Source of the DNA: ZC4RG30 sp964632365
Lineage (GTDB): Bacteria; Pseudomonadota; Gammaproteobacteria; Steroidobacterales; Steroidobacteraceae
Assembly (NCBI GenBank): GCA_964632365.1
Contig: CAZWDR010000052.1
Coordinates: 1 to 19,378, forward strand
Direction of reading: 5' to 3'
DNA length: 19,378 nucleotides
Shown one piece after another: positions 12,987 through 19,378 of the stretch. Every line of letters starts with the position of its first letter. Within the stretch, counting starts at the first letter, position 1. The position numbers were made by a program, and so were the translations under genes. The notes under the pieces were generated by a model that did no database searches, had not been told where the DNA came from, and was given only the letters and a program-made list of their open reading frames with translations.

Positions 12987-15407
12987 TCAATGCGCGACCG
13001 CGGAGGTCCGCAGGTCGGCTTCAGGCTCCGGCATCTGCTGCATGCGGAACGGCGCGCTGTCGACGATGGCCGCCAGCACGGTGCTGAAGCGGTAGTCATC
13101 CTTCGCTGCCTCACGCACGATGGCGCGGATGGTGGGCATGTCATGCCATTCCATCGGGCGGCCGGTGGCATACACCATCATCTTCGTGACCAGCGTCTGC
13201 ACGAACTGGTCCGGGTGCTGCATCAGCGCCTTGCGCAGGTCCACCGGGCCATTCACCGGCGCGCCATCCGGCAGCACGCCAGAGGCATCGATGCGCGTGC
13301 CGGCCAGCCGGTCCTTGTCGCGCCAGCGGCCCACGCCATCGAAGTTCTCGAGTGCGAACCCCATCGGGTCCATCACGCCATGGCAGGAATGGCAGCTCTT
13401 CTGCGTGCTGTGCGCCGCCATCTGCTCGCGCATCGTCAGGATCCTCGCGCCGGCCTCCGGCTCCTTCAGCGCCTCGACGCCAGGCGGCGGCGGCGTGGGC
13501 GGCGTGCCGGTGATGTTGTCGAGGATCCACGCGCCCCGCAGCACCGGCGCGGTGCGGTTCGGATAGGACGAGACCATCAGCACACCGGCCTTGCCGAGCA
13601 GCCCGAAGCGGTTCTCGTCGCGCAGCGTCACGCGGCGGAAGTGCGCGCCCTTCACGTCACGCACGCCGTAATGCACGGCGAGGCGCTCGTTCAGGAAGGT
13701 GTAGTCGGCCTGCATCAGGTCGAGCACGCTGTGGTTGCCGCGGAACACCTCGTCGACGAACAGGCGGATCTCCTCGCGCATCTCCACGCGCAGGTCGCCG
13801 GTGATGTCCCGCTGCACGGCGGCGTAAGGGAAAATGTTCGGGTCCGGCTCGATGTCGGCCAGCTTTCCCAGGCCCAGCCACTGATAGGCGAAATCGCGCG
13901 CCAGTGCCGCCGCGCGGGGATCGGCCAGCATGCGCTGCAGCTGGCGCGACAGTTCCACCGGATCGCGCAGCTTGCCAGCGGTGGCTGCCTCGAGCAGCGC
14001 GTCGTCGGGCAGGCTGCTCCACATGAAGAACGACAGGCGCGAGGCCAGCGCGAGGTCGTCGATCTCGAACACATCGCCGGGTCGGGCGCCGGCCGGCGGC
14101 TCGATCATGCGATACAGGAAGTCGGGACTGGCCAGGATGCGCGTCAGCAGGCCGCGGACGCCCTGGTCGAAATTGCCGCCGGCCCGCGCCGCGGTGAAGG
14201 CCTGCATCAGGCTGTCGACCTCGCCGCCCCGCAATGGCCGGCGAAACGCCTGCCGCGCGAACCGTGCCGCGATCTGCTCTGCGCAGGCACGCTCATGGGC
14301 TTCCTGCTGCGGATAGCAGCTGAAGATGCGCCGCCGGCTCGGCGTCTCGCTGACGCCCTCCGCGGTGAACGGGCCGCGGATCTCGAAGGCGTTCACCTTC
14401 AGCACGCGCTCCTCGCCGCCGCCGGGAATCAACGAGGCCAGGCGTGCCTCGGACTCCGCATAGCTGCGGGCGCGGAAGGTGACCACCACGCGATGCTGCC
14501 CGGCCCTGGCATAGAAGCGGATGTTCTTCAGGCGCCGGTTGATGGCATCGACCGGCGCATCGCCCTTCTGGTCGATGGCCTTCTGGTCATCATCACCGCC
14601 GATGCGCGTCTCGTAGATCTTCACGCCATCGACCAGCGCGACCAGCGTGTTCTCGTATTCCATTCCCTCGACCCACAGCGCGCGGGCCATGTCGTTGATG
14701 TTGAGTTCGTACTCGCCGTCGACGGGGAAGATGTGGTCCACGGCAAAGCCGCCGCGCGTGCCGAAGGGCAGGCCTTCCACATGGTTGTGCTGCGGGCCGG
14801 GCACCGGATTCGTGTAGGGGGTGCCCACCGGGCGCTGCGCCGGATTGCCCACCGCCAGCTGCGCCACGCTGCGCGCGGCGGCCAGGTACTGGTCAAGGAA
14901 GGTGGGCGACACCTGCAGCACCTTGGCCACGTTGTCGAAGCCGTCGGAGAGGTCATCCTGCGGCAGCAGCGCGGCCGGATCGAACTCGAGCGCGAACAGG
15001 TCGCGCACTGCATTGGCGTACTCGCGCCGGTTCAGGCGGTGCGCGGGCACATGGCCGGGCTCCGGCTTCTGCAGCGCCACGGCATCGATGCGGCCTTCGA
15101 GCCAGCGGACGAACGAATCGGTGTCGGCGCTGGCCGGACGCGGTTCACCCGGCGGCGGCATCAGTCGCCCGCGCATGCGGCGGATCACCTGCTCCCAGGT
15201 CTCGCGATCCGCATGGATGGACGCTTCGGTGCGGTCCTGCGAATCCAGCGCCAGCTCACCGGCCCAGTCAGTGGTGTTGTGGCACTGCACGCAGTATTCG
15301 TCGATCAGCGCGAAGTGCGTGGCCGCCGGGTCGGCCGCTGCGGCAATGCCGCCGGCGAGGCCGGCGGCCAGCCACGCCGATGCACACCAGAAGGCCTTCA
15401 CAGTCAT
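12987..15407 (-). CDS. DUF1587/DUF1595/DUF1592/DUF1588/DUF1585 multidomain c-type heme protein
   Basis: An 806-residue exported protein of the planctomycete-type cytochrome family, also found in proteobacteria; its reaction is unknown. A Sec signal covers about 1-25 (ends IAAAADP). A CxxCH heme site is at 39-43 (CVQCH) and a second at 672-676 (CHSCH). Domains in order, by motif: heme region 30-110; DUF1587 near 122-187 (HRLNRREYANAVRDLF); a beta-rich region 220-345; DUF1595 about 370-435; DUF1592 about 447-580 (LASRLSFFMWSSLPDD); DUF1588 about 597-692 (GLLGKAGVLMVSSYPNRT); DUF1585 about 705-785. The length is typical. The ATG at 15407 has only a weak G-rich ribosome site. It heads the unit with the DUF1552 and ankyrin genes and is divergent from an exported metallo-beta-lactamase-fold gene. 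A periplasmic redox role follows from the hemes; the rest is inference. Confidence 0.92.
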   Translation of the reverse strand: MTVKAFWCASAWLAAGLAGGIAAAADPAATHFALIDEYCVQCHNTTDWAGELALDSQDRTEASIHADRETWEQVIRRMRGRLMPPPGEPRPASADTDSFVRWLEGRIDAVALQKPEPGHVPAHRLNRREYANAVRDLFALEFDPAALLPQDDLSDGFDNVAKVLQVSPTFLDQYLAAARSVAQLAVGNPAQRPVGTPYTNPVPGPQHNHVEGLPFGTRGGFAVDHIFPVDGEYELNINDMARALWVEGMEYENTLVALVDGVKIYETRIGGDDDQKAIDQKGDAPVDAINRRLKNIRFYARAGQHRVVVTFRARSYAESEARLASLIPGGGEERVLKVNAFEIRGPFTAEGVSETPSRRRIFSCYPQQEAHERACAEQIAARFARQAFRRPLRGGEVDSLMQAFTAARAGGNFDQGVRGLLTRILASPDFLYRMIEPPAGARPGDVFEIDDLALASRLSFFMWSSLPDDALLEAATAGKLRDPVELSRQLQRMLADPRAAALARDFAYQWLGLGKLADIEPDPNIFPYAAVQRDITGDLRVEMREEIRLFVDEVFRGNHSVLDLMQADYTFLNERLAVHYGVRDVKGAHFRRVTLRDENRFGLLGKAGVLMVSSYPNRTAPVLRGAWILDNITGTPPTPPPPGVEALKEPEAGARILTMREQMAAHSTQKSCHSCHGVMDPMGFALENFDGVGRWRDKDRLAGTRIDASGVLPDGAPVNGPVDLRKALMQHPDQFVQTLVTKMMVYATGRPMEWHDMPTIRAIVREAAKDDYRFSTVLAAIVDSAPFRMQQMPEPEADLRTSAVAH

Positions 15408-15440
15408 TGCCCGCGCCCCGCCCGTCGCTGTTGTCGTCCG

Positions 15441-15472
15441 ATTCTAGGTGATCGCCCCCCGAAATGATCGGG
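15441..15472. promoter_or_regulatory. Divergent promoter region with candidate -10 and an inverted repeat
   Basis: Eighty bases separate two divergent starts. On the minus strand TAGAAT (15446-15441) is a good -10 match 34 bases before the DUF1592-type start, the same hexamer as at the tRNA gene. CCCGA-AATGA-TCGGG (15458-15472) is a 5-bp perfect inverted repeat, and TGATCG occurs twice, at 15449-15454 and 15465-15470. These could be regulator sites, but the repeats are short and no regulator gene adjoins. On the plus strand a TAGAGT at 15473-15478 would leave almost no leader. Confidence 0.35.
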
Positions 15473-15487
15473 TAGAGTCGCGCCAGC

Positions 15488-16420
15488 ATGCAGACGAAAA
15501 CGACGCGCCGGGGGTTCATCGGTTCGGTATCCGCAGGTTGGCTGGCGCATGGCGCAGGTCTTGCGTGGACGATGCCCGGCTTCGCGGCAGACGCACACCT
15601 TGCGACGCAGCCGCTCGAAGACGGCATCGTGTGGATCCGCGGCGCTGGCGCCAATGTCGTGGCACTGCGTGACGCGGAAGGTCTGCTGTTCATCGACGGC
15701 GGCCTGGCGCGCCACGCCGATGCGCTGCTGAAGCACGCGACACGCGAGCTGGGCGCGACCCGCGCGCACACGCTGCTGAACACGCACTGGCATCCGGAGC
15801 ACACGGGCCTCAACGAACGACTCGGCAAGGCGGGCGCGCGCATCATCGCGCACGAGCACACGCGCCTGTGGCTGTCGACCACCGTGCGCCCGACGCTGGA
15901 GGGTCCACCGATCCGGCCGCTGCCGAAGGCCGCACAGCCGAACCAGACCACCTGGAACGACGGCACGCTGCAGCTCGACAATGAAACCCTGCATTACGCG
16001 GTTATGGCGCAGGCGCACACCGATGGCGATCTTTACGTGAAGCTCGCGCGCGCCAATGTGCTGGTCACTGGCGGCGTGGTGCCCGGCGACGGCTGGCCCA
16101 CACCAGACTGGATCACCGGCGGCTGGATCAACGGCACCGTGGCCGGCTATCGCACGCTGATCGCGCAGTGCGACGCGCGCACGCGCGTCGTCACTGCCCA
16201 CGGCGACCGCCTGTACACGAAGGCCGATCTGGAAGCGGAACTCGAGGTCCTCGCGAAGATCTCCGGCGAGCTCAGCCGCATGATGCGCGCCGGCTTCGGT
16301 CCGGCCGATGTGCTTGCCGCCGAACCGGCGAAGGACCATGTCGCAAGGTTCGGCGACCCCACGCATTTCCTCACCGAGTCGTTCAAGAGCCTCTGGCCGC
16401 GCCTGGCACCGGATGCCTGA
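15488..16420 (+). CDS. Tat-exported metallo-beta-lactamase-fold protein with altered metal motif
   Basis: A 310-residue protein of the MBL fold. A twin-arginine signal starts it (RR at 7-8, RRGFIG, cleavage near GFAAD at 31-35). The main metal motif is THWHPEHTGLNE: His100, His102 and His105 are present, but the usual Asp of HxHxDH is Glu104. The later histidines are His177 (AHTDGD) and His238 (TAHGD). The position of the bridging Asp is occupied by glycine in VTGGVVPGDGW, unless Asp201 serves instead. I recall related exported proteins with similarly changed motifs, so this may be a family trait. Metal content and activity are therefore open: hydrolase, or a binding protein. It overlaps the NUDIX gene by eight bases and is divergent from the DUF1592-type operon. 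The start is fixed by the signal peptide; its ribosome site is weak. Confidence 0.85.
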   Translation: MQTKTTRRGFIGSVSAGWLAHGAGLAWTMPGFAADAHLATQPLEDGIVWIRGAGANVVALRDAEGLLFIDGGLARHADALLKHATRELGATRAHTLLNTHWHPEHTGLNERLGKAGARIIAHEHTRLWLSTTVRPTLEGPPIRPLPKAAQPNQTTWNDGTLQLDNETLHYAVMAQAHTDGDLYVKLARANVLVTGGVVPGDGWPTPDWITGGWINGTVAGYRTLIAQCDARTRVVTAHGDRLYTKADLEAELEVLAKISGELSRMMRAGFGPADVLAAEPAKDHVARFGDPTHFLTESFKSLWPRLAPDA

Positions 16421-17066
16421 GGAGTCACGGCCAACCGTGGACGAGCCGCACTGGCTGCGGTGGTCGCGGCAGATGCAGTCGATCGCGCAGGCTGGCCTGA
16501 CCTTCTGCACCGATCCCTACGATCGGGAACGCTATGAAATGCTGCGCGATCTCGCCGCGACGATGCTCGCCACGCAGATCGACGCGCCGCAGTCCCAAGT
16601 CGCCGCGCTGCTGCGGGCCGAAACCGGTTATGCCACGCCGAAGATCGACATCCGCGCCGCGGTGTTCGACGCGCAGCAGCGGCTGCTGTTCGTGCGTGAG
16701 ACCGCCGATGGCGGTCGCTGGACGCTGCCCGGCGGGTGGGCAGACGTGAACCTCACGCCGGCAGAGAACGCGCTGAAGGAAGTGCGCGAGGAAAGCGGCT
16801 ATGCGGCCCGCATCGTGAAACTGGCCGCGGCATGGGATCGCGCGCGCCAGGGACACCCGGCAAGCCTGTGGTCCTGCCTGAAGATGTTCTTCATTTGCGA
16901 ACTGGCCGGCGGCGCGGCACGCACCAGCATCGAGACCAGCGAGGTGGCGTGGTTCGGCCGGCACGAGATCCCCGCCGATCTTTCACTGGGCCGCGTGCTG
17001 CCGGCACAGATCGAGCGCATGTTCGCGCACCGCGCCGATCCGCTGCTGCCGGTGGACTACGACTGA
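16413..17066 (+). CDS. NUDIX hydrolase with N-terminal NUDIX-associated domain
   Basis: A cytoplasmic hydrolase of nucleoside diphosphate derivatives, 217 residues from the ATG at 16413. The N-terminal segment WLRWSRQMQSIAQAGLTF (14-31) and the following YDRERYEMLRDLAA are the helical domain that precedes the catalytic domain in one NUDIX subfamily. The catalytic box lies at 107-130: GGWADVNLTPAENALKEVREESGY. It departs from the classical GX5EX7REUXEEXGU in that Leu114 replaces the first Glu and Lys122 the Arg; the pair Glu126/Glu127 is kept. As I remember, this subfamily shares such changes. ADP-ribose or a related sugar nucleotide is a likely substrate, but not shown. The ATG overlaps the upstream gene's stop by eight bases. 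A GTG at 16437, with GAGGAG at 16419-16424, would give a start nearer to the family norm. Confidence 0.88.
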   Translation: MPEESRPTVDEPHWLRWSRQMQSIAQAGLTFCTDPYDRERYEMLRDLAATMLATQIDAPQSQVAALLRAETGYATPKIDIRAAVFDAQQRLLFVRETADGGRWTLPGGWADVNLTPAENALKEVREESGYAARIVKLAAAWDRARQGHPASLWSCLKMFFICELAGGAARTSIETSEVAWFGRHEIPADLSLGRVLPAQIERMFAHRADPLLPVDYD

Positions 17067-17500
17067 GCCGCGCGCGCAGCGGACCGCATGGCAACCTCGT
17101 TGCCCGCTCCGGGACAGGCGGCGTCGATTTCGTCCATGTGTTCCTGCGCCCAGCGCGCAAGACCACACAGCGGCGCGCCCAGTGAAGCACCCAGCGGCGT
17201 GAGTCGGTACTCCACCCGGGGCGGCACCTCGGCGTAGATCTGCCGATGGACGAGGCCGCGCTCCTCGAAGCTGCGCAGCGTGCGCGTGAGCTCCTTCTGC
17301 GTGACGCGCCCCACCGCCCGCTGCAGCTGCCCGAAGCGGATCGCACCCTGCGCGCGCAGCAGCTGGTACAGCACCGGGAACGCCCAGCGACCTGACAGCA
17401 GCTCGACCAGTCTGGCCATCGGGCAGGGTCCGCCGGTTTCCTCGAGGCAACCAGGGACCGTTTCAGTACCTACTTGTACGTTGGTGTGGTTCGGTTCCAT
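17057..17500 (-). CDS. HxlR-family transcriptional regulator
   Basis: A 147-residue winged-helix regulator of the HxlR family. The conserved core starts CPMARLVELLSGRWAFPVLYQLL (26-48), continues with IRFGQLQRAVGRVTQKELTRTLRSFEERGLV (54-84) and ends with the wing VEYRLTPLG. Cysteines are at 18, 26, 112 and 129. Cys26 sits where redox-sensing HxlR proteins such as YodB and HypR carry their reactive cysteine, so electrophile or oxidant sensing is plausible. The frame extends to an ATG at 17539, but that would run through the shared promoter to within two bases of the divergent gene; the ATG at 17500 is preferred though its ribosome site is poor. It is divergent from an ene-reductase gene, the expected target. 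Its 3' end overlaps the convergent NUDIX gene by ten bases. Confidence 0.87.
   Translation of the reverse strand: MEPNHTNVQVGTETVPGCLEETGGPCPMARLVELLSGRWAFPVLYQLLRAQGAIRFGQLQRAVGRVTQKELTRTLRSFEERGLVHRQIYAEVPPRVEYRLTPLGASLGAPLCGLARWAQEHMDEIDAACPGAGNEVAMRSAARAAQS
17466..17479. promoter_or_regulatory. GTAC-N6-GTAC repeat, second candidate HxlR site
   Basis: Two GTAC tetramers are separated by six bases, just inside the HxlR coding start and at the expected -35 region of the ene-reductase promoter (TTGTAC at 17474-17479, 18 bases before CATAGT at 17498-17503). It could be part of the regulator's binding region. Four-base arms can arise by chance, so this is weak. Confidence 0.3.
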
Positions 17501-17501
17501 A

Positions 17502-17516
17502 GTATCCATACGATAC
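17502..17516. promoter_or_regulatory. GTATC-CATAC-GATAC inverted repeat, candidate HxlR operator
   Basis: A perfect 5-bp inverted repeat with a five-base spacer fills most of the 41-base gap between the divergent HxlR and ene-reductase starts. HxlR-family dimers bind short inverted repeats of this spacing over promoters, so control of both genes from this site is the simplest model. The stretch is AT-rich against its surroundings. Binding is inferred. Confidence 0.55.
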
Positions 17517-17541
17517 CAAACAACAACGGATGGAGCCATCG

Positions 17542-18588
17542 ATGACCACCCCTGACCTGTTTTCCCCTGTGACCCTGGGCCGGCTTGCGCTCGCCAACCG
17601 CGCCGTGATGGCGCCGATGACGCGGTCCCGGGCCGATTCGCAAGGCGTCCAGACCTCCCTTGCGGCGACCTATTACGCGCAGCGCGCCGGTGCCGGCCTG
17701 ATCATCAGCGAGGCCATTGCCGTGAGCCGCCAGGGCCATGGCTATGCGGCGACGCCGGGGCTGTGGAACGACGCGCAGCAGCAGTCCTGGGTGCCGGTGT
17801 TCGACAAAGTGCATGCGTCGGGCGGGCTGATCGCCGCGCAACTGTTCCACACCGGTCGCTCGGGACATTCCTCGGTGTTCGGCGAGATCGTCGCACCCAG
17901 TGCCATCCCGATCGCCACCGGCGAGGCACGCGACGCGAACTTCCGGTCCGTGCCGTGGGAGACCCCGCGGGCGCTCGAGGCTGCGGAGATCCCCGGCATC
18001 GTGCGGGACTTCACGCAGGCGGCGCGGCGCGCCATCGATGCCGGCGCCGATGCCGTGGAGATCCACGCGGCCAACAGCTACCTGCTCGACCAGTTCCTCC
18101 GCTCGGGCACCAACCGGCGCACCGATGCCTATGGGCGTGACCGCACGCGGCTGCTGCGCGAAGTGGTGGAGTCGGTCACGCGCGAGATCGGCGCCGACCG
18201 CACCGGCGTGCGCTTCTCGCCGCTTTCCCCGTGGAACGACATGACCGACGAGAACCCGCTGGAAACATTCCGCAGCGCGGCCGCGGCGATCCGCGGCGTT
18301 GCGTTCCTGCATGTGATCGAGGGCGGCGGCGCAGAGGCGCTGACGCCGGCGCTGCGCGACGCCTTTGCGGGCCCTGTGATCGTCAATGGCGGCTACGACC
18401 TGCCGCGGGCGCGCGCCGCACTGGCCGCCGGCGCGGCGGCCGTGGCGTTTGGAGTGCCGTTCATCGCGAACCCGGACCTGGTCGAGCGCCTGCGCCGCGA
18501 GGCGCCACTGAACGCGCCGGACCCGGCAACGTTCTATGGCGGCGGCGCGGAGGGTTACATCGATTATCCCGGGCTGGCCGCGGCCTGA
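17542..18588 (+). CDS. Old Yellow Enzyme-family alkene reductase (NemA-like NADH:flavin oxidoreductase)
   Basis: A 348-residue FMN-dependent ene-reductase. It opens with LFSPVTLGRLALANRAVMAPMTRSRA (6-31), where Thr27 is at the flavin-tuning position. The substrate-binding pair His175 and Asn178 is in EIHAANSYLLDQFL, with Tyr180 nearby. QLFHTGRSGH is at 100-109, and GGGAEGYIDYP close to the end matches the NemA/XenB type. Such enzymes reduce alpha,beta-unsaturated carbonyls, maleimides, nitro-esters and similar electrophiles with NAD(P)H in the cytoplasm. The ATG at 17542 is chosen over the in-frame ATG at 17530 because it has GGAG six bases ahead (17532-17535). It is divergent from the HxlR regulator, its probable controller, and convergent with the stress-protein gene seven bases beyond. 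The physiological substrate is unknown. Confidence 0.92.
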   Translation: MTTPDLFSPVTLGRLALANRAVMAPMTRSRADSQGVQTSLAATYYAQRAGAGLIISEAIAVSRQGHGYAATPGLWNDAQQQSWVPVFDKVHASGGLIAAQLFHTGRSGHSSVFGEIVAPSAIPIATGEARDANFRSVPWETPRALEAAEIPGIVRDFTQAARRAIDAGADAVEIHAANSYLLDQFLRSGTNRRTDAYGRDRTRLLREVVESVTREIGADRTGVRFSPLSPWNDMTDENPLETFRSAAAAIRGVAFLHVIEGGGAEALTPALRDAFAGPVIVNGGYDLPRARAALAAGAAAVAFGVPFIANPDLVERLRREAPLNAPDPATFYGGGAEGYIDYPGLAAA

Positions 18589-18595
18589 CCGCGGC

Positions 18596-19114
18596 CTACA
18601 TCCGCAGCTCGCCGGCCACGCCGGGGTGACCGACATTGGCGCCCATCGCGCCCAGCAGCATCCTGGCGCTGGCCACGATCTTGCCGTTCTCGGTGGCCCA
18701 GTAGTGGCCGGCATGCGGATGCACTGCGATCACCGTGACGCGCGGGTCGTCCTTGCCATCGAACCAGCTCTCGGCGAATGGCGTCCAGTGCGCGTCGATC
18801 ATCGCGCGGTCGCGATGGATGGTCGCGCGCCCGGTCAGCTGCAGGTACTGGTACTTGCCCTGATTCTGGAACACCAGCGTGACACGCGGGTCGCGCTCCA
18901 GGTCAACATTCTTGTCGCTGTCGGAGGCGCTGAGGAACCACAGCGTGCCCTCCTCGTCCACCTCCTGCACCGCCATCGGCCGCACCATCAGCGGGAATTC
19001 GTCGTGCTGCGTGATGAACATGGCCGTATCGGCGGCCTTGGCGATCTCGCGCAGCCGCTCGATCGCGGACCTGCCGCTGAGGTCCTCATGCGTGTGCTCT
19101 TCGCGGTTCTTCAT
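18596..19114 (-). CDS. Pyridoxamine 5'-phosphate oxidase-family (general stress protein 26-like) FMN-binding protein
   Basis: A 172-residue split-barrel protein. The sequence IERLREIAKAADTAMFITQHDEFPLMVRPMAVQ (18-50), then LWFLSASDSDKNVDLERDPRVTLVFQN (58-84) and YLQLTGRATIHRDRAMID (90-107) follow the general-stress branch of the PNPOx-like family, which binds flavin. It is not the vitamin B6 enzyme PdxH: it lacks that enzyme's length and C-terminal dimer region. The frame is open 30 codons further, but the ATG at 19114 has GGAG eight bases ahead and starts at the family's normal place. No signal peptide is present. It is convergent with the ene-reductase gene, with seven bases between stops. 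Its precise role is unknown. Confidence 0.88.
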   Translation of the reverse strand: MKNREEHTHEDLSGRSAIERLREIAKAADTAMFITQHDEFPLMVRPMAVQEVDEEGTLWFLSASDSDKNVDLERDPRVTLVFQNQGKYQYLQLTGRATIHRDRAMIDAHWTPFAESWFDGKDDPRVTVIAVHPHAGHYWATENGKIVASARMLLGAMGANVGHPGVAGELRM

Positions 19115-19281
19115 GGCGTGCTCCGTGTCTGCATGGAGCGCACCATTCTGCGCAGGGTGCCCACTCCCGGCGTGCTGCCAAGGGCGTCTGTTGATGTAGG
19201 ACAACGCCAGCGCCGGGCGCCAACGGCGCGGAACGGCCGTCGATGCGCCCCTTGCACCCCGGCACGCACCGGGGCGCCGGA
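19115..19281. other. Intergenic region with a GC hairpin after the glutamate dehydrogenase gene
   Basis: The 167 bases between the stress-protein start and the gdhA stop are on the path of gdhA transcription. CCCCGG (19257-19262) and CCGGGG (19269-19274) form a 6-bp stem with a six-base loop, eight bases past the gdhA stop. There is no T-run, so intrinsic termination is doubtful. The promoter of the stress-protein gene must also lie here, but I see no clear hexamers. Confidence 0.35.
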
Positions 19282-19378
19282 TCAGACCACGCCGAACGCC
19301 AGCATCGCTTCCGCGACGCGCTTGAAGCCCACGATGTTGGCGCCGATCACGTAGTTGCCCGGGCTGCCGAATTCCTCG
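19282..19378 (-). CDS. gdhA: C-terminal end of glutamate dehydrogenase (partial)
   Basis: The minus strand encodes 31 residues before a TGA (19284-19282), beginning EEFGSPGNYVIGANIVGFKR and ending VAEAMLAFGVV. The N-Y-V-x-G-A-N-I-x-G-F-x-K/R-V-A-x-A-M-x-A-x-G-V tail is that of the hexameric, usually NADP-specific, glutamate dehydrogenases. The enzyme interconverts 2-oxoglutarate plus ammonia and glutamate in the cytoplasm. Coenzyme choice cannot be judged from this fragment. The gene continues beyond the right end of the window. Confidence 0.85.
   Translation of the reverse strand, partial: EEFGSPGNYVIGANIVGFKRVAEAMLAFGVV

Noticed and set aside
10195..13095. Plus-strand open frame of 966 codons opposite the ankyrin and DUF1552 genes
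   Set aside because: No recognisable motif, biased composition, and exact antisense to two well-supported genes.
12990..15467. Plus-strand open frame of 825 codons opposite the DUF1592-type gene
   Set aside because: Same reasoning: composition typical of an antisense frame, no family features, and no ribosome site worth noting.
17501..17539. Longer HxlR start at 17539
   Set aside because: It would place the shared promoter and inverted repeat inside coding sequence and leave two bases between divergent starts. The added residues match no family feature.
1..19378. CRISPR arrays, insertion sequences, phage or toxin-antitoxin genes
   Set aside because: I saw no regularly spaced repeats, transposase motifs, terminal inverted repeats or phage-like proteins. 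The window reads as ordinary chromosome.

Overview
The window is a gene-dense, GC-rich (clearly above 60% by eye) stretch of a Gram-negative chromosome. I infer a gammaproteobacterium of the Steroidobacterales/Nevskiales/Xanthomonadales kind. The evidence is an outer-membrane TonB-dependent receptor, Tat-exported redox enzymes, a type II NADH dehydrogenase, a tRNA-Glu almost identical to the enterobacterial one as I remember it, and a DUF1592-DUF1552-ankyrin gene trio that I associate with such bacteria. The assignment is by family resemblance only. No insertion sequence, integrase, CRISPR array, phage gene or rRNA is visible.

Layout. (1) 1-3597, plus strand: the last codons of a [2Fe-2S] small subunit, a Tat-exported molybdopterin large subunit of the isoquinoline 1-oxidoreductase type, and an NDH-2-type flavoprotein two bases later. 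(2) 3569-4552, minus strand: an SRPBCC/AHSA1 protein followed by an ArsR-family regulator, with a perfect palindrome (4569-4584) over the likely promoter. (3) 4654-9139, minus strand: a TonB-dependent receptor, an OmpR-type response regulator with a TTG start, and an overlapping sensor kinase, apparently one transcript. (4) 9140-9406: a spacer holding a REP-like hairpin. (5) 9407-9745, plus: a small Cys/His-rich protein. (6) 9826-9901, minus: tRNA-Glu(UUC). (7) 9964-15407, minus: a tight three-gene unit encoding a diheme-type DUF1587/1595/1592/1588/1585 protein, a Tat-exported DUF1552 protein and an exported ankyrin-repeat protein. (8) 15488-17066, plus, divergent from that unit: a Tat-exported metallo-beta-lactamase-fold protein overlapping a NUDIX hydrolase. 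(9) 17057-18588: an HxlR-family regulator divergent from an Old Yellow Enzyme-type ene-reductase, with inverted repeats at the shared promoter. (10) 18596-19114, minus: a general-stress-type FMN-barrel protein. (11) 19282-19378, minus: the C-terminus of glutamate dehydrogenase.

How the parts may work together (inference). Much of the window concerns redox chemistry at the cell envelope: a periplasmic molybdenum hydroxylase, a quinone-reducing NADH dehydrogenase, a c-type heme protein with an exported partner, and an electrophile-reducing flavoenzyme under a cysteine-bearing HxlR regulator. The receptor/two-component set looks like self-contained sensing and uptake of one unknown substrate. 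The least explained unit is the DUF1592-DUF1552-ankyrin trio. All three products carry export signals and the genes abut with gaps of 0 to 14 bases, so they probably act as one envelope system of unknown substrate.
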